Part shown: positions 27,405-35,960 of the stretch, piece by piece | Position numbering within the stretch: the stretch's first letter is position 1 | Layout: every line of letters begins with the position of its first letter | Source: Pedobacter sp. R20-19 | GTDB taxonomy: Bacteria; Bacteroidota; Bacteroidia; Sphingobacteriales; Sphingobacteriaceae | DNA: 64,000 nt | Direction: 5' to 3' | Assembly (NCBI RefSeq): GCF_000708265.2 | Contig: NZ_JCKI01000001.1 | Coordinates: forward strand, 1-64,000 | Translations under genes and position numbers: made by a program | Notes under the pieces: generated by a model | Seen by the model: the letters and a program-made list of their open reading frames with translations, nothing else | Told to the model about the DNA's origin: nothing | The model's database searches: none

Positions 27405-27572
27405 CTACAACTTGCGGTCTTTAATCTGAATAAGCCACTGTAAAAATCGGCTGATGAAGAAACTCACGGTAGCACCTATTGCAGCCAGGAGGATGGTTTG
27501 TGTTACGGTGGCTTGAATTTGTCCGATTAAACTAAAAGACACACCACCCAATACCCCCATTTTAGTCTCCAT
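27405..27572 (-). CDS. Small holin-sized membrane protein, unknown function
   Basis: A 55-residue ORF begins one base after the stop codon of the 67-residue gene. One strongly hydrophobic segment (TILLAAIGATVSFFISRFL, about residues 26-44) is followed by a short charged tail (QIKDRKL). Size, single helix and basic end resemble small phage holin-like or stress membrane proteins, but no family is recognised. Its tight packing with three upstream genes and the palindrome right after it support it as the last gene of a four-gene unit. Confidence 0.65.
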   Translation of the reverse strand: METKMGVLGGVSFSLIGQIQATVTQTILLAAIGATVSFFISRFLQWLIQIKDRKL

Positions 27573-27573
27573 A

Positions 27574-27777
27574 TTAATCATCTTTTACAGTGACCTTAAC
27601 AATACTGGCAATAACAGCGATATACTGCGCAATGTTGAAGATCTTGCCAGGCAACCGCAGCGGCGAAGCCAGCAATACCGTAGCGGCGCTACCGGCTAGC
27701 TGGATGGATTTTTTAACCACTTGTAACCAGCCTTTCCCCGAAGGCTGAATCACATTATGTCGAATCTTTTTTTTCAA
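27574..27777 (-). CDS. Small basic protein with hydrophobic segments, unknown function
   Basis: The 67-residue product has a Lys/Arg-rich start (MKKKIRHNV), then hydrophobic stretches around LAGSAATVLLASPLRL and FNIAQYIAVIASIVKVTV, ending in acidic KDD. It could be membrane associated. I do not recognise a family. It lies 76 bp downstream of the DUF5675 gene and one base before the 55-residue membrane protein gene. Its GC-rich codon use matches the cassette rather than the polysaccharide loci. Confidence 0.6.
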   Translation of the reverse strand: MKKKIRHNVIQPSGKGWLQVVKKSIQLAGSAATVLLASPLRLPGKIFNIAQYIAVIASIVKVTVKDD

Positions 27778-27853
27778 TGGATTATACTTAACCTGTTAGT
27801 CAGTATACCTAAAAAACAGCTGCAGGGAGGGCACCAACCCCACAGCTGTCAGA

Positions 27854-28255
27854 CTATTTTACAGTGGTAATCACCAGAAATATCTTTTCATGGGCATCCA
27901 GTGCAGGGTAAACCAAATCCTGCAAACGTTCCAGCGCAATGCGGCTATAAGTGCCTTGTCCTTCACCCGTAACTTTACTTACCGGAGCAATGCAACCCTG
28001 CAGTTCCCTTAAGGCAAAGTTTGCCGGGTGGATCAGGATAGCCTCACGATTGGGTACAATACTCAGCGCCAGTTGTAAACCATGCTGTGGATGATGCCGC
28101 TTAATCAGCAGGTACCTGCCTTCCGGAATACAGCTGATGTTGCGTTTGTTATTTCGCCACGGCAGTTCAATGCTTTCACAGATCAGTTTACCCTGATAAC
28201 TGATTTTGCCGTTGGTACCATCTTTACCATAGCTGCGGCTCAATAATAGCTCCAT
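27854..28255 (-). CDS. DUF5675 family protein
   Basis: A 133-residue protein recognised as DUF5675 by its N-terminal LLSRSYGKDGTNGKI and CESIELPWRNN, by IPEGRYLLIKRHHP, and by the conserved core AILIHPANFALRELQGCIAP. The family occurs in bacteria and phages and has no established function. The spacing of His in IHPAN and Cys in QGCIAP recalls the His/Cys active site of YkuD-type L,D-transpeptidases; this is my inference. Its start overlaps the stop of the 251-residue gene by one base (TAATG), so they are likely co-translated. Confidence 0.8.
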   Translation of the reverse strand: MELLLSRSYGKDGTNGKISYQGKLICESIELPWRNNKRNISCIPEGRYLLIKRHHPQHGLQLALSIVPNREAILIHPANFALRELQGCIAPVSKVTGEGQGTYSRIALERLQDLVYPALDAHEKIFLVITTVK

Positions 28256-29010
28256 TAAACGCCCTGGATTTTAGCAAGCGTTAAACCGTTAAAAGCCCCA
28301 TTGCTTAGTGGATAATCAACTTGGTTAACACGCTGGTAAAAGCTGATCCCGAAAAGCAGGAACAAAGGGTTGGCATTGGCTGCAGCCAAATGGCAGTCCA
28401 GTCGCGTAGCCGCCACTGCAATATCTTTTACACCAATTACCTCACTTTCTACCACATCAAGCTGAAAATGCTCTTCTTCAAAATTAATGGCAGCAGAAGC
28501 AGCGCTTAATTTGTAGTGGGTAGCCCCCTGTGGCGAATTGATAAGGTCACGGGCACTAAAAGCCGGTAAAACAATAGACAATAAGCCAGTTTCACGGTCA
28601 ATTAACGCTTCATATTGCACATTGATGGTAGTACGGATAGGCGCTTTGATATTAAACTCAAAGTCAGTTAACAATTCCGTTTCCGCGTCCAATACCATCC
28701 TTAAACCACGCTCATTGACCGAATCGGCTTGGATTACCTTAAGCATCTGGCTCATAAGTCGGTTACTCATACCCGGGTCGGCAAGTTGGCTGGTTAATGT
28801 TTTAAAAGCAATGCGCATAAACTTCCCAGCCTTGGTGGCCCGTCCAAATTCGGCCATGTTTTCCCTGGTGCGCTCAAACCTGGGGTCACCGGCAATACGG
28901 CTGGCGCTAACGCCGCCTTTTTCTCTTGCCAAATAACCGTCTCTTGTTTTGTAAAAGGTCAAATCCCCGATTCTTCCGTTTAATTTAATAATTCCTTCCT
29001 GACGTGCCAT
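28255..29010 (-). CDS. Unrecognised 251-residue protein at the head of the DUF5675 cassette
   Basis: The start at ATG 29010 (MARQEGIIKLNG) is preferred over one 24 codons upstream because the added residues look non-coding. The N-terminus has a glycine-spaced beta-like pattern (LNGRIGDLTFYKTRDGYLAREKGG) and a basic, Arg-rich helix region (RTRENMAEFGRATKAGKFMR). The rest is mixed alpha/beta with no signal peptide or membrane segment. It resembles conserved hypothetical proteins of Bacteroidota, possibly DUF6266-like, that I cannot assign to a function. A structural or secreted-particle protein is a possibility suggested only by its neighbours. Confidence 0.7.
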   Translation of the reverse strand: MARQEGIIKLNGRIGDLTFYKTRDGYLAREKGGVSASRIAGDPRFERTRENMAEFGRATKAGKFMRIAFKTLTSQLADPGMSNRLMSQMLKVIQADSVNERGLRMVLDAETELLTDFEFNIKAPIRTTINVQYEALIDRETGLLSIVLPAFSARDLINSPQGATHYKLSAASAAINFEEEHFQLDVVESEVIGVKDIAVAATRLDCHLAAANANPLFLLFGISFYQRVNQVDYPLSNGAFNGLTLAKIQGV

Positions 29011-29110
29011 AATATAATAGGTCTTACATCTGCTTACAAAATTGCGGTAAAATGGAAAACCTCGGTTACTAAATGGAAGCATTTGCAGTTTATAATGGTT
29101 TTTATACAGC

Positions 29111-29139
29111 TTTGCATTTATAAGTAGTATTTAGCTTTG
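29111..29139 (+). promoter_or_regulatory. Probable promoter of the 73-residue HTH-like gene
   Basis: On the plus strand TTTG (29111-29114), 17 bases and TAGCTTTG (29132-29139) match the Bacteroidota consensus. The predicted leader to the ATG at 29275 is about 125 bases. Confidence 0.55.
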
Positions 29140-29274
29140 CAAGAATTAGATTTTATTTGGATATTAGAACTTATTAACCGTTATTCTTTAATTACTGCTT
29201 AAGGATGGATATTCTAAGCCAAAAGCCATTGAATAGGGCACCTCCAAACCGTTGCGGTCTAAACTCAACAACAC

Positions 29275-29496
29275 ATGAAAAGAGTATGTATTTATCCGAA
29301 AGATGTGAGCATTTTAACTGGTAAAAGCCTGGCACAAGGGCAAAGGGTACTTCGAAATTTGAGGTTTGTGTTAAACAAACGCAAAGACCAGTACATTACT
29401 TTTGAGGAGTATGCAGATTATTCAGGTATCGATCTCGAATTGATCAGAAAAATTTGTCTCATTGCCCCACTGGCCATGGCGGTAACTTGCTGCTAA
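29275..29496 (+). CDS. Small helix-turn-helix-like protein, divergent from the DUF5675 cassette
   Basis: The 73-residue protein has two short helical blocks. DVSILTGKSLAQGQRVLRNLR resembles the DNA-recognition unit of excisionase-like or MerR-type small regulators. ITFEEYADYSGIDLELIRK reads like a second helical pair. Similar short proteins recur in Sphingobacteriaceae genomes in my general knowledge, without a named function. It has a consensus promoter upstream and a terminator hairpin directly after it, supporting a real gene. Its divergent placement suggests it might regulate the four-gene cassette, which is untested inference. Confidence 0.65.
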   Translation: MKRVCIYPKDVSILTGKSLAQGQRVLRNLRFVLNKRKDQYITFEEYADYSGIDLELIRKICLIAPLAMAVTCC

Positions 29497-29503
29497 AAAA
29501 ACA

Positions 29504-29526
29504 AACCCGCCCCACATCCCCGGGTT
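29504..29526 (+). terminator. Terminator after the HTH-like gene
   Basis: AACCCG at 29504-29509 pairs with CGGGTT at 29521-29526, followed by TTGTTATG. It begins 7 bp after the stop codon. Confidence 0.6.
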
Positions 29527-29845
29527 TTGTTATGACTTTCATGCAGGTTTAAATGCAAAACAAATTGCTCTTTTTAGGTATTGAATGGCGTTTCTTTATT
29601 GATGCAATGAGGAAAGTTCTTTTAGCCCTTATAAATTCCTGACAAAAAGAAATAAGATTTTTGACGTAGCTTCAATTCATTACGGGAATAAAGATTCATT
29701 TTTGCATTTCGCAAAAGTGAATACCTTAAATACTGGGGTAGATTAGGGAAACAGACTGGTAACTATTTAAAAATAGATACGCCATGTTAAAGAGTCTGGT
29801 AGCAAATAGGAGCTAGTCTAAGCACCTATACCAAATAAGTATCAC
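29527..29845. other. Gene-free stretch between the cassette and locus B
   Basis: No supported coding frame on either strand. An inverted repeat (ATTCATTTTTGC with GCAAAAGTGAAT) is present at about 29694-29722 and could be a hairpin. Nothing else recognisable. Confidence 0.45.
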
Positions 29846-30469
29846 TTAAGGTTTAAAAATCCCTACCTTCCACATTTGCCCTTCATCATTGCTAACCTCA
29901 TCCACTGCCAGAAACTGATACTGTTCATTTAATTTTTTCCATAAAACAGCATGTTCCGCATAATAGAAAATAGAAACAATCACATAACCACCAGGTTTAA
30001 GGTTTTCGGTGATACCTGAGGCCAGTTTATCAAAGGGTTTTTTAAAATAATAAAGACATTCATTAAAAATGATTACATCAAAGCGTTCAGTAAGCTTACT
30101 ATAATCATAATCCATCTGCTCAAACCTGCGCTCCGGAAAACTCGCTTTGGCTTGCGTAACGGCCGTATCAGAAATATCTATCCCTAAATACCCATCCGCA
30201 TCGTTAAGTTCAGGTTTCAGGTAATGATACAATACGCCCTGTCCGCAGCCCACATCCAAAACACTTCCCTGAACAAACTGCGTATAGAACTTTGCAATAC
30301 TTTTATAGTGCAGGGCTTCCTGATCCGAATATAAATAATCCCATTTGCCACCCTTAAATTGGGCCTCCCAGATGTTTTTACCAACCGGGCTCCCAAAACC
30401 ATACCGGTATAAAAACTTCCGCAGAAATCTTTGTTTAAAATAATTAAATGTCTTTTCAACGAGTAGCAT
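29846..30469 (-). CDS. Class I SAM-dependent methyltransferase
   Basis: A 207-residue protein with the Rossmann-type methyltransferase core: motif I VLDVGCGQG (about residues 70-78), an acidic loop in LGIDISD near 95, FDVIIFNECLYYF (motif IV region), and LKPGGYVIVSIF. The N-terminal GKNIWEAQFKGGKWDYL is found in methyltransferases of polysaccharide and lipid clusters. At the end of locus B, 52 bp after the RemB-like gene, it may methylate a sugar, perhaps as a chain terminator, but the substrate is unknown. Confidence 0.85.
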   Translation of the reverse strand: MLLVEKTFNYFKQRFLRKFLYRYGFGSPVGKNIWEAQFKGGKWDYLYSDQEALHYKSIAKFYTQFVQGSVLDVGCGQGVLYHYLKPELNDADGYLGIDISDTAVTQAKASFPERRFEQMDYDYSKLTERFDVIIFNECLYYFKKPFDKLASGITENLKPGGYVIVSIFYYAEHAVLWKKLNEQYQFLAVDEVSNDEGQMWKVGIFKP

Positions 30470-30521
30470 AATACATCAATTTAGATAAGGTGTAGTAACA
30501 ATCGGATCATCCGCGATGGAT

Positions 30522-32153
30522 TTAAAAATCGCGGTATAAATTTCTAAACGTACTCCTGATGCCAACGGTAATTAAACCAGTATTTTGCGTAGTCACTGAA
30601 GAAGATTCTCTTCTGATAATGCCCCCAACTTCCGCACGTAAATTGTATTTTGGATTAATCAGGTATGAAACTTTAGCTTCAGTAAAGAATAGATTCGTTT
30701 TAATACCCTGTCCGGTATGTACACCATAATCCTGCACACGCGTTTCATAACTCAGAAAAATATTTTTACCATAATTTAAACCTTCAGGATCTTCCCCATA
30801 GTTGGCATAGATCATCTGGCCCTGAAAATCAAAACGTTTATAGCTATAATTAAGTAAACCTAAAAACTCCCTGAAATTGGCGCCAAAAGGATGAGCTAAG
30901 GGCTGGTTCATAGCGGCATAGTTAGAAACGCGGTCAAAATGAGAATACGTATAAGGCTTGGCGGTGTTAAATTCAGCCAGGTAATTTAAACGGGGAACCT
31001 TAAATAAATCTGATCCTCTAAAACCGACCTGAATGGCATGTTTGTTAGCCCAGTAACCAGTATTCGCAAAAACTTCCTTAGCGGTAAATTCATCAAACAT
31101 AAACTGTCCATACAGCGTAGTTTTATCTAAAATTTCATATTTCAGGTTAATCCCTAAGCGCATTTTATCCGGCGAAGTGGTATTAGCACTCTCCACAGAA
31201 CGCAGGAAGATAAAAGGATGAACATAATTAAAGTCAAATCCGCGTTTCCCCTCTTTCTCCGCATCAGCCCAGGTAACCGCCTGAAAAAAGCCTGCAGAAA
31301 AACGTTTGGTGATATTCCAGTCCAGATAATGTGCCGCCATCCATTTGCCACGGTCACCTAATCTTCTGTCTTCGGTAAAGCGCTCGGCACCAGGATCCAG
31401 CATATAGGCAAATATGGTTTGATATTGAACATTACCCAGTGAAGCCCTTAATCTCAAGAAAGAATAATTGGCAGCCACATCAGATAACAACATCGAACGG
31501 TAACCATCTCCAATAAAATTTTTGTCATAGCCTAAGGCAATATTTAAATGTTTATTAGGTGTAAAGGACAGTAAAGCTGTAGCATAAGACCAGTCTTTTG
31601 TTTTCCCATCCAGTTTACCCGTCATCTCACTCGGCACCACTTGATTGGTATTGATAAAGTCAGTTACATAATTGGCAAAAACACCCTGATTCTCATAAGC
31701 ACTGGCATAAAAAGAGAATTGTTTACCAATATCACCACCAACCTGGAAACCCCTGGTATTTAACCACGTAGTTTTGCTTTCCTTAAATTCCTTTCCGATT
31801 TGAAAATCAGGTAGAAAATCAATATAAACATGATAGTCATCACCATTAAAATTAACCAGGTGTTCGTCCGTAAGCTTTCTCCTTACCCAGCTTCTTTTGT
31901 TCAGGCTATCAGTCCCAAGTTTCATCAACGATTGATACTGGCCCACTAACAGACTATCATCCCCATAAAAACCCCTGATCGAACTGTGAAAACTAGAGTT
32001 AATATCATAAACAGAAGTATTTAACTTCTGATAGAACTGATAGGAGTAAGGGATGTTTTGATTGGGCGTTTGTGCAAAACTACCTTTATTCAAAACAAAG
32101 GCAAGCAATAGAACAAATAATAAGGTTAATCGTGGAGTATTAGTTTTTTTCAT
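30522..32153 (-). CDS. Outer-membrane beta-barrel protein, gliding protein RemB/Wzi-like
   Basis: The ~543-residue protein has a signal peptide (LTLLFVLLLAFVLNKGSFAQ) and a long beta-rich region with conserved-looking GYDKNFIGDGYRSMLLSDVAANYSF segments, ending in FRNLYRDF. The overall pattern matches proteins annotated as gliding motility protein RemB in Bacteroidota. These are related in layout to Wzi and often sit in polysaccharide loci, so a surface attachment role for the locus B polymer is plausible. ATG 32153 is preferred to one four codons upstream; it overlaps the dehydratase gene by 14 bp. Confidence 0.75.
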   Translation of the reverse strand: MKKTNTPRLTLLFVLLLAFVLNKGSFAQTPNQNIPYSYQFYQKLNTSVYDINSSFHSSIRGFYGDDSLLVGQYQSLMKLGTDSLNKRSWVRRKLTDEHLVNFNGDDYHVYIDFLPDFQIGKEFKESKTTWLNTRGFQVGGDIGKQFSFYASAYENQGVFANYVTDFINTNQVVPSEMTGKLDGKTKDWSYATALLSFTPNKHLNIALGYDKNFIGDGYRSMLLSDVAANYSFLRLRASLGNVQYQTIFAYMLDPGAERFTEDRRLGDRGKWMAAHYLDWNITKRFSAGFFQAVTWADAEKEGKRGFDFNYVHPFIFLRSVESANTTSPDKMRLGINLKYEILDKTTLYGQFMFDEFTAKEVFANTGYWANKHAIQVGFRGSDLFKVPRLNYLAEFNTAKPYTYSHFDRVSNYAAMNQPLAHPFGANFREFLGLLNYSYKRFDFQGQMIYANYGEDPEGLNYGKNIFLSYETRVQDYGVHTGQGIKTNLFFTEAKVSYLINPKYNLRAEVGGIIRRESSSVTTQNTGLITVGIRSTFRNLYRDF

Positions 32154-34083
32154 TCGTATGATCAAGTTCTTCGTAAATAGAATTGTTGCTTTTGTATTCC
32201 TGCACCAGCTGCTTCATCATCACCACCACCTGGCGGTTATCATTTAATCGGGCACAGTTAATCAGTTTATAAATATGTTGTTCTACATCATTAAAGACAT
32301 ATTCCCTTACCTTCCCGATCATAATTTTATGGTGATGCGTAGGCATGGTATTTTCATTATCGTTCAACAGTTCTTCAAAAAGTTTTTCTCCGGGGCGCAA
32401 GCCACTATATTGAATTTTAATATCTTGATTAGGGATTAATCCCGCCAGTCTGATCATTTTCTTGGCCAGTTCTACAATCTTAACCGATTTACCCATATCA
32501 AAAATAAAAATCTCACCGCCTGCACCCATATTCCCAGCCTCCAGCACCAGTCGGCAAGCCTCGGGTATAGTCATAAAATAACGGGTAATTTCTGGATGGG
32601 TAACAGTAACCGGCCCCCCTTTTTCAATTTGCTGCTTAAATCTCGGAATCACTGAGCCATTTGAACCCAGCACATTGCCAAACCTGGTGGTAATAAATTT
32701 GGTAATTGGTTTTACATTCAGCTCATTAATATAACTTAACCCATTGCTAAAAATATGATTCTGGTTAATCAAAGTATTATTTAAAGACTGCACATAAATT
32801 TCAGCAATTCGTTTGGAAGCGCCCATGATATTGGTCGGATTTACTGCCTTATCGGTAGAAATCATCACAAATTTACGTACGCCATATTTTACAGAAAGAT
32901 CTGCCAGCAGTTTGGTGCCCAGCACATTGGTCTTAATGGCTTCGCAAGGATTATCCTCCATTAAAGGCACATGTTTATAAGCGGCCGCATGGTAAACAAA
33001 ATGAGGTTTGTAAGTTTCAAACAAATACTCCATCCGTTTCACATCCCGTACATCGCCCACAGCAGCGTGGTAATTGGCATTTTGGCTGGATTCTTCCAGT
33101 TCCAGGTAAAGTTCATGTAAGGCCGTTTCAGATTGATCATTTAAAATAATCAGACTAGGCTCAAACTTAAGCAATTGGCGTACAATTTCACTGCCAATAG
33201 AGCCAGCTGCGCCAGTGATCATAATTCGCTTGTTTTTAATTTGATTACGAATCCCTTCTACATCAATTTCGATCGTTTTGCGGTTCAGTAAGTCTTCAAT
33301 ATTCAGGTTCTGGATCTGAGAAGATTGCAGTTTACCATCTATCCATACATTAGAAGGGGGAATATTCAATACCACCACATCATAAGCCAGGCAGGCATCT
33401 ACAATTTCATTTTTAACTTCGATAGGAATACTGAAAGACGCAAAAATGAGTTCATCAATTTCCCGGTTGGCAATAAGCAGTTTCAGTTCCTTTGCATCCA
33501 GTATCCGTACACCATCAATCGTTTTCCCCACCTTTCTCAGGTCGTCATCTACAAAAGCAACAATATTTTTATTAATGCGGTTATCATGATCAAATGTTCT
33601 TTTGGTTGCTACACCTGCTTCACCAGCGCCATAAATCACCACCCGCATCTTGTCCAGATTCAGGTTTTTAACATAAGTAAAAAAATATTTAATCAGCACC
33701 CGGTAGGTGATCAGCAGCACAAAACTAACTAAACCATACACCACAACAATGATGTTAGAGATCAGCATCTTATTCATGAAGGCCAGTATAGACACGTTCA
33801 ATACAAATAAGCTGGCGCTGCTGATGGCAACCGCAAATAAAATACGTAAAGTGTCCTGAGCACTGGTATACCGGATGATACCACTGTATGATTTAACGGC
33901 CAGAAAAACAACAATATTGATGGCGATGGTCACCAATGCACTCCGGCTAAAGAAGATCACGTCTAAGTCAGTGATATCAAAATTATACCGAATAAAATAG
34001 GCAACTCCAAGGGAGATCAGGCAAATCATCAGGTCAATGATGAAAATAAGCCAGCGGGGTACTATATTAACTTTATTAAACAC
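32140..34083 (-). CDS. Membrane-bound nucleoside-diphosphate-sugar 4,6-dehydratase (WbpM/CapD/FlaA1 family)
   Basis: The 647-residue protein has four N-terminal membrane helices (about residues 10-135), a first Rossmann domain (GAGEAG, 152-157), and a catalytic SDR domain with GAAGSIG at 291-297. TDKA is at 410-413 and MGASK at 420-424, where Met replaces the usual SDR tyrosine as in WbpM. WbpM converts UDP-GlcNAc to UDP-4-keto-6-deoxy-GlcNAc. Two genes downstream in coordinate order encode a WbpL-like transferase and an SDR reductase, so UDP-FucNAc or UDP-QuiNAc formation is the likely pathway. Confidence 0.92.
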   Translation of the reverse strand: MFNKVNIVPRWLIFIIDLMICLISLGVAYFIRYNFDITDLDVIFFSRSALVTIAINIVVFLAVKSYSGIIRYTSAQDTLRILFAVAISSASLFVLNVSILAFMNKMLISNIIVVVYGLVSFVLLITYRVLIKYFFTYVKNLNLDKMRVVIYGAGEAGVATKRTFDHDNRINKNIVAFVDDDLRKVGKTIDGVRILDAKELKLLIANREIDELIFASFSIPIEVKNEIVDACLAYDVVVLNIPPSNVWIDGKLQSSQIQNLNIEDLLNRKTIEIDVEGIRNQIKNKRIMITGAAGSIGSEIVRQLLKFEPSLIILNDQSETALHELYLELEESSQNANYHAAVGDVRDVKRMEYLFETYKPHFVYHAAAYKHVPLMEDNPCEAIKTNVLGTKLLADLSVKYGVRKFVMISTDKAVNPTNIMGASKRIAEIYVQSLNNTLINQNHIFSNGLSYINELNVKPITKFITTRFGNVLGSNGSVIPRFKQQIEKGGPVTVTHPEITRYFMTIPEACRLVLEAGNMGAGGEIFIFDMGKSVKIVELAKKMIRLAGLIPNQDIKIQYSGLRPGEKLFEELLNDNENTMPTHHHKIMIGKVREYVFNDVEQHIYKLINCARLNDNRQVVVMMKQLVQEYKSNNSIYEELDHTNEKN

Positions 34084-34092
34084 CGGATTTAA

Positions 34093-35076
34093 TTAACTAT
34101 TTTCTGCTTGGTTACGACCAACCAATTGCCTTTTGCCCTGAATGATCATGCGGGACACCACAATAAACGTACCTGTTATGACCAAAACGATCGCAAGATA
34201 AGATAATTTGTTAACAGACCAGTAAATTACCCATATGTTCACCATCAATTGCGCCAGAACATAAGCCAGGGCAACCCCTAAATGGGGAATTTTTTTCTCA
34301 TTGGCCAAAAACTGATAAAAATGCGTTCTGTGGGCCTCAAAAACATTTTCTCTTCTGATGATTCTGAAAATCATAGTCGTAACCACATCCAAACCATAAA
34401 CCAGCATCAGTAAGATATAACTAAAGTTCTGAGTAACCATCATCAGCTGAAGCATAAAAAAAAGGATGATGAAGGCAATACTCACACTGCCTACGTCACC
34501 TGCAAAACACCTGGCTACCTTTCGGAAATTAAAAAAGTTAAAAACCAAAACCGCAATAATGGCCACCAGAAGCAATTGGCCTTCAATAAAAAAAACAATC
34601 TCGGTATTGATATAGTAAAAAGTAAGCAAGGTAAGTAAAGCATAACCACCAGTGATGCCATTAATCCCATCCATAAAATTTACAGCATTAATACTGCCGA
34701 TAACAAAAAATAAGGCCAGCACAATGAGATACCAGGGCAGATAGATCAGCCCAAGCTGGTAAAACATCAACGCCACGGCAAGCAGGTGCACGCTAAAGCG
34801 TAAACGGGCTTTCTGAGGTTTAAGATCATCCAAAAAACTAACCGCACTAATCAGGATCAAACCTAAGGTGAACCAGCCGTACTGAAAACCAGAAAACATA
34901 AATTCAAGCAGCAAAGCAATAGGGAAAATAATTCCGCCACCCCTAATGGTATGGACCGAATGAGAACTGCGGGCGTTGGGCTTATCAATAATATGATTTT
35001 GATCGGCAATGCGAAGATAAACCAGCATCACACCAAACAGCACAACGGTATATAAGATCAGGGTAAAATCAATCAT
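34093..35076 (-). CDS. WecA/WbpL-like undecaprenyl-phosphate N-acetylhexosamine-1-phosphate transferase
   Basis: A 327-residue polytopic enzyme of the PNPT (MraY/WecA) family, with about ten membrane segments. Landmarks are SFLDDLKPQKARLRF (the acidic pair), NAVNFMDGINGI, CFAGDVGSVS and the basic EAHRTHFYQFL loop. It likely starts locus B repeat units by moving a sugar-1-phosphate, possibly FucNAc or QuiNAc as in WbpL, onto undecaprenyl phosphate. Locus A uses an unrelated WcaJ-type initiator. It overlaps the SDR gene by 4 bp and is 9 bp before the dehydratase gene. Confidence 0.92.
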   Translation of the reverse strand: MIDFTLILYTVVLFGVMLVYLRIADQNHIIDKPNARSSHSVHTIRGGGIIFPIALLLEFMFSGFQYGWFTLGLILISAVSFLDDLKPQKARLRFSVHLLAVALMFYQLGLIYLPWYLIVLALFFVIGSINAVNFMDGINGITGGYALLTLLTFYYINTEIVFFIEGQLLLVAIIAVLVFNFFNFRKVARCFAGDVGSVSIAFIILFFMLQLMMVTQNFSYILLMLVYGLDVVTTMIFRIIRRENVFEAHRTHFYQFLANEKKIPHLGVALAYVLAQLMVNIWVIYWSVNKLSYLAIVLVITGTFIVVSRMIIQGKRQLVGRNQAENS

Positions 35077-35960
35077 ATTTTAAAATGGTCAAGAACAGAT
35101 TTGGCTTGCCAGTTGGTGATTGTCCTTGCCTTTTGATCTGTAAAAGTTAATGTATTTGTCATTTTATCCAGCTTCCGGCTATTGATCGGGAATTTTGAAC
35201 CTAAAAAATCGCCTATGTACGCAATGGCCTTAATTAAACCATAGGGTATAGCCATGGGCTTTTTTTTACCAAGCTGTTTGGCAATCAGATGCGATATCTC
35301 ATTAAACCCCGGATGATAACCGTCCGTTAAATGGAAAACGCCGCCCACCTGATAAACCTTTTCAATAAACATAGCCACATCATCAGTCAGCACCATACTC
35401 TTTTGTACATGGGGCACATTAATATCAAAATAATAACCTTTCCTAATGCCCTTAATCATGGCCCTTAGGTTACCCGGTGGATTTTTACCGGCCAGTAAGG
35501 GTAGCCGTAAGATGGTACAAACCACCTGATTTTTTGTACACCACGCTTCTACCAGCAGCTCAGCGGCAATTTTACTTTTCCCATAAGGATCAGTAGCTGC
35601 CAGCGGATGGTTTTCATCAATTAACACCCCTTTTTCCAGGCCATATACAGCGATAGAACTGATCAATACAAAATATTTTGGTAAATGTGCGGCACGGCTT
35701 AAAGCCTGCAGTAACCGTTGCGTACCCCCTACATTGATATTTTCAAAGGCTGCACTTTCTGCTGCTGTTCGGGGTACCGAATGGGCTTTACCAGCCGCAT
35801 GAATCACCAGGTCTGAAGGTGGAAGTGCCGGAAGCTCTTGTTCAAGATCTGCAATGATTTCACCTTTGGTTCGGCCTAACCTAACAAGGGTTTCAGCAGA
35901 GAAATGATGACAAATCGCCTTGCCCAGAAAACCGTTCGCACCTGTTAATATAATGGTCAT
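35073..35960 (-). CDS. NAD-dependent epimerase/reductase (WbpV/WbpK-like SDR)
   Basis: The 295-residue SDR has GANGFLGKAICHHF at the N-terminus, SSIAVYG and YGKSK for the catalytic Ser/Tyr/Lys set, and a C-terminal DGYHPGFNEIS segment. Enclosed between a WbpL-like transferase and a GT2 gene with 4-bp overlaps on both sides, it most plausibly reduces UDP-4-keto-6-deoxy-HexNAc to UDP-FucNAc or UDP-QuiNAc. Related proteins are also annotated simply as UDP-glucose 4-epimerase-like, so the reaction is inferred from context. Confidence 0.85.
   Translation of the reverse strand: MTIILTGANGFLGKAICHHFSAETLVRLGRTKGEIIADLEQELPALPPSDLVIHAAGKAHSVPRTAAESAAFENINVGGTQRLLQALSRAAHLPKYFVLISSIAVYGLEKGVLIDENHPLAATDPYGKSKIAAELLVEAWCTKNQVVCTILRLPLLAGKNPPGNLRAMIKGIRKGYYFDINVPHVQKSMVLTDDVAMFIEKVYQVGGVFHLTDGYHPGFNEISHLIAKQLGKKKPMAIPYGLIKAIAYIGDFLGSKFPINSRKLDKMTNTLTFTDQKARTITNWQAKSVLDHFKI

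Noticed and set aside
28538..28936. 132-residue ORF on the plus strand
   Set aside because: It lies fully antisense to the 251-residue cassette gene, which has TAATG coupling and better coding character.
27405..29496. Integrated prophage
   Set aside because: No integrase, capsid, terminase, portal or attachment repeats are visible; only a small cassette with phage-like flavour.
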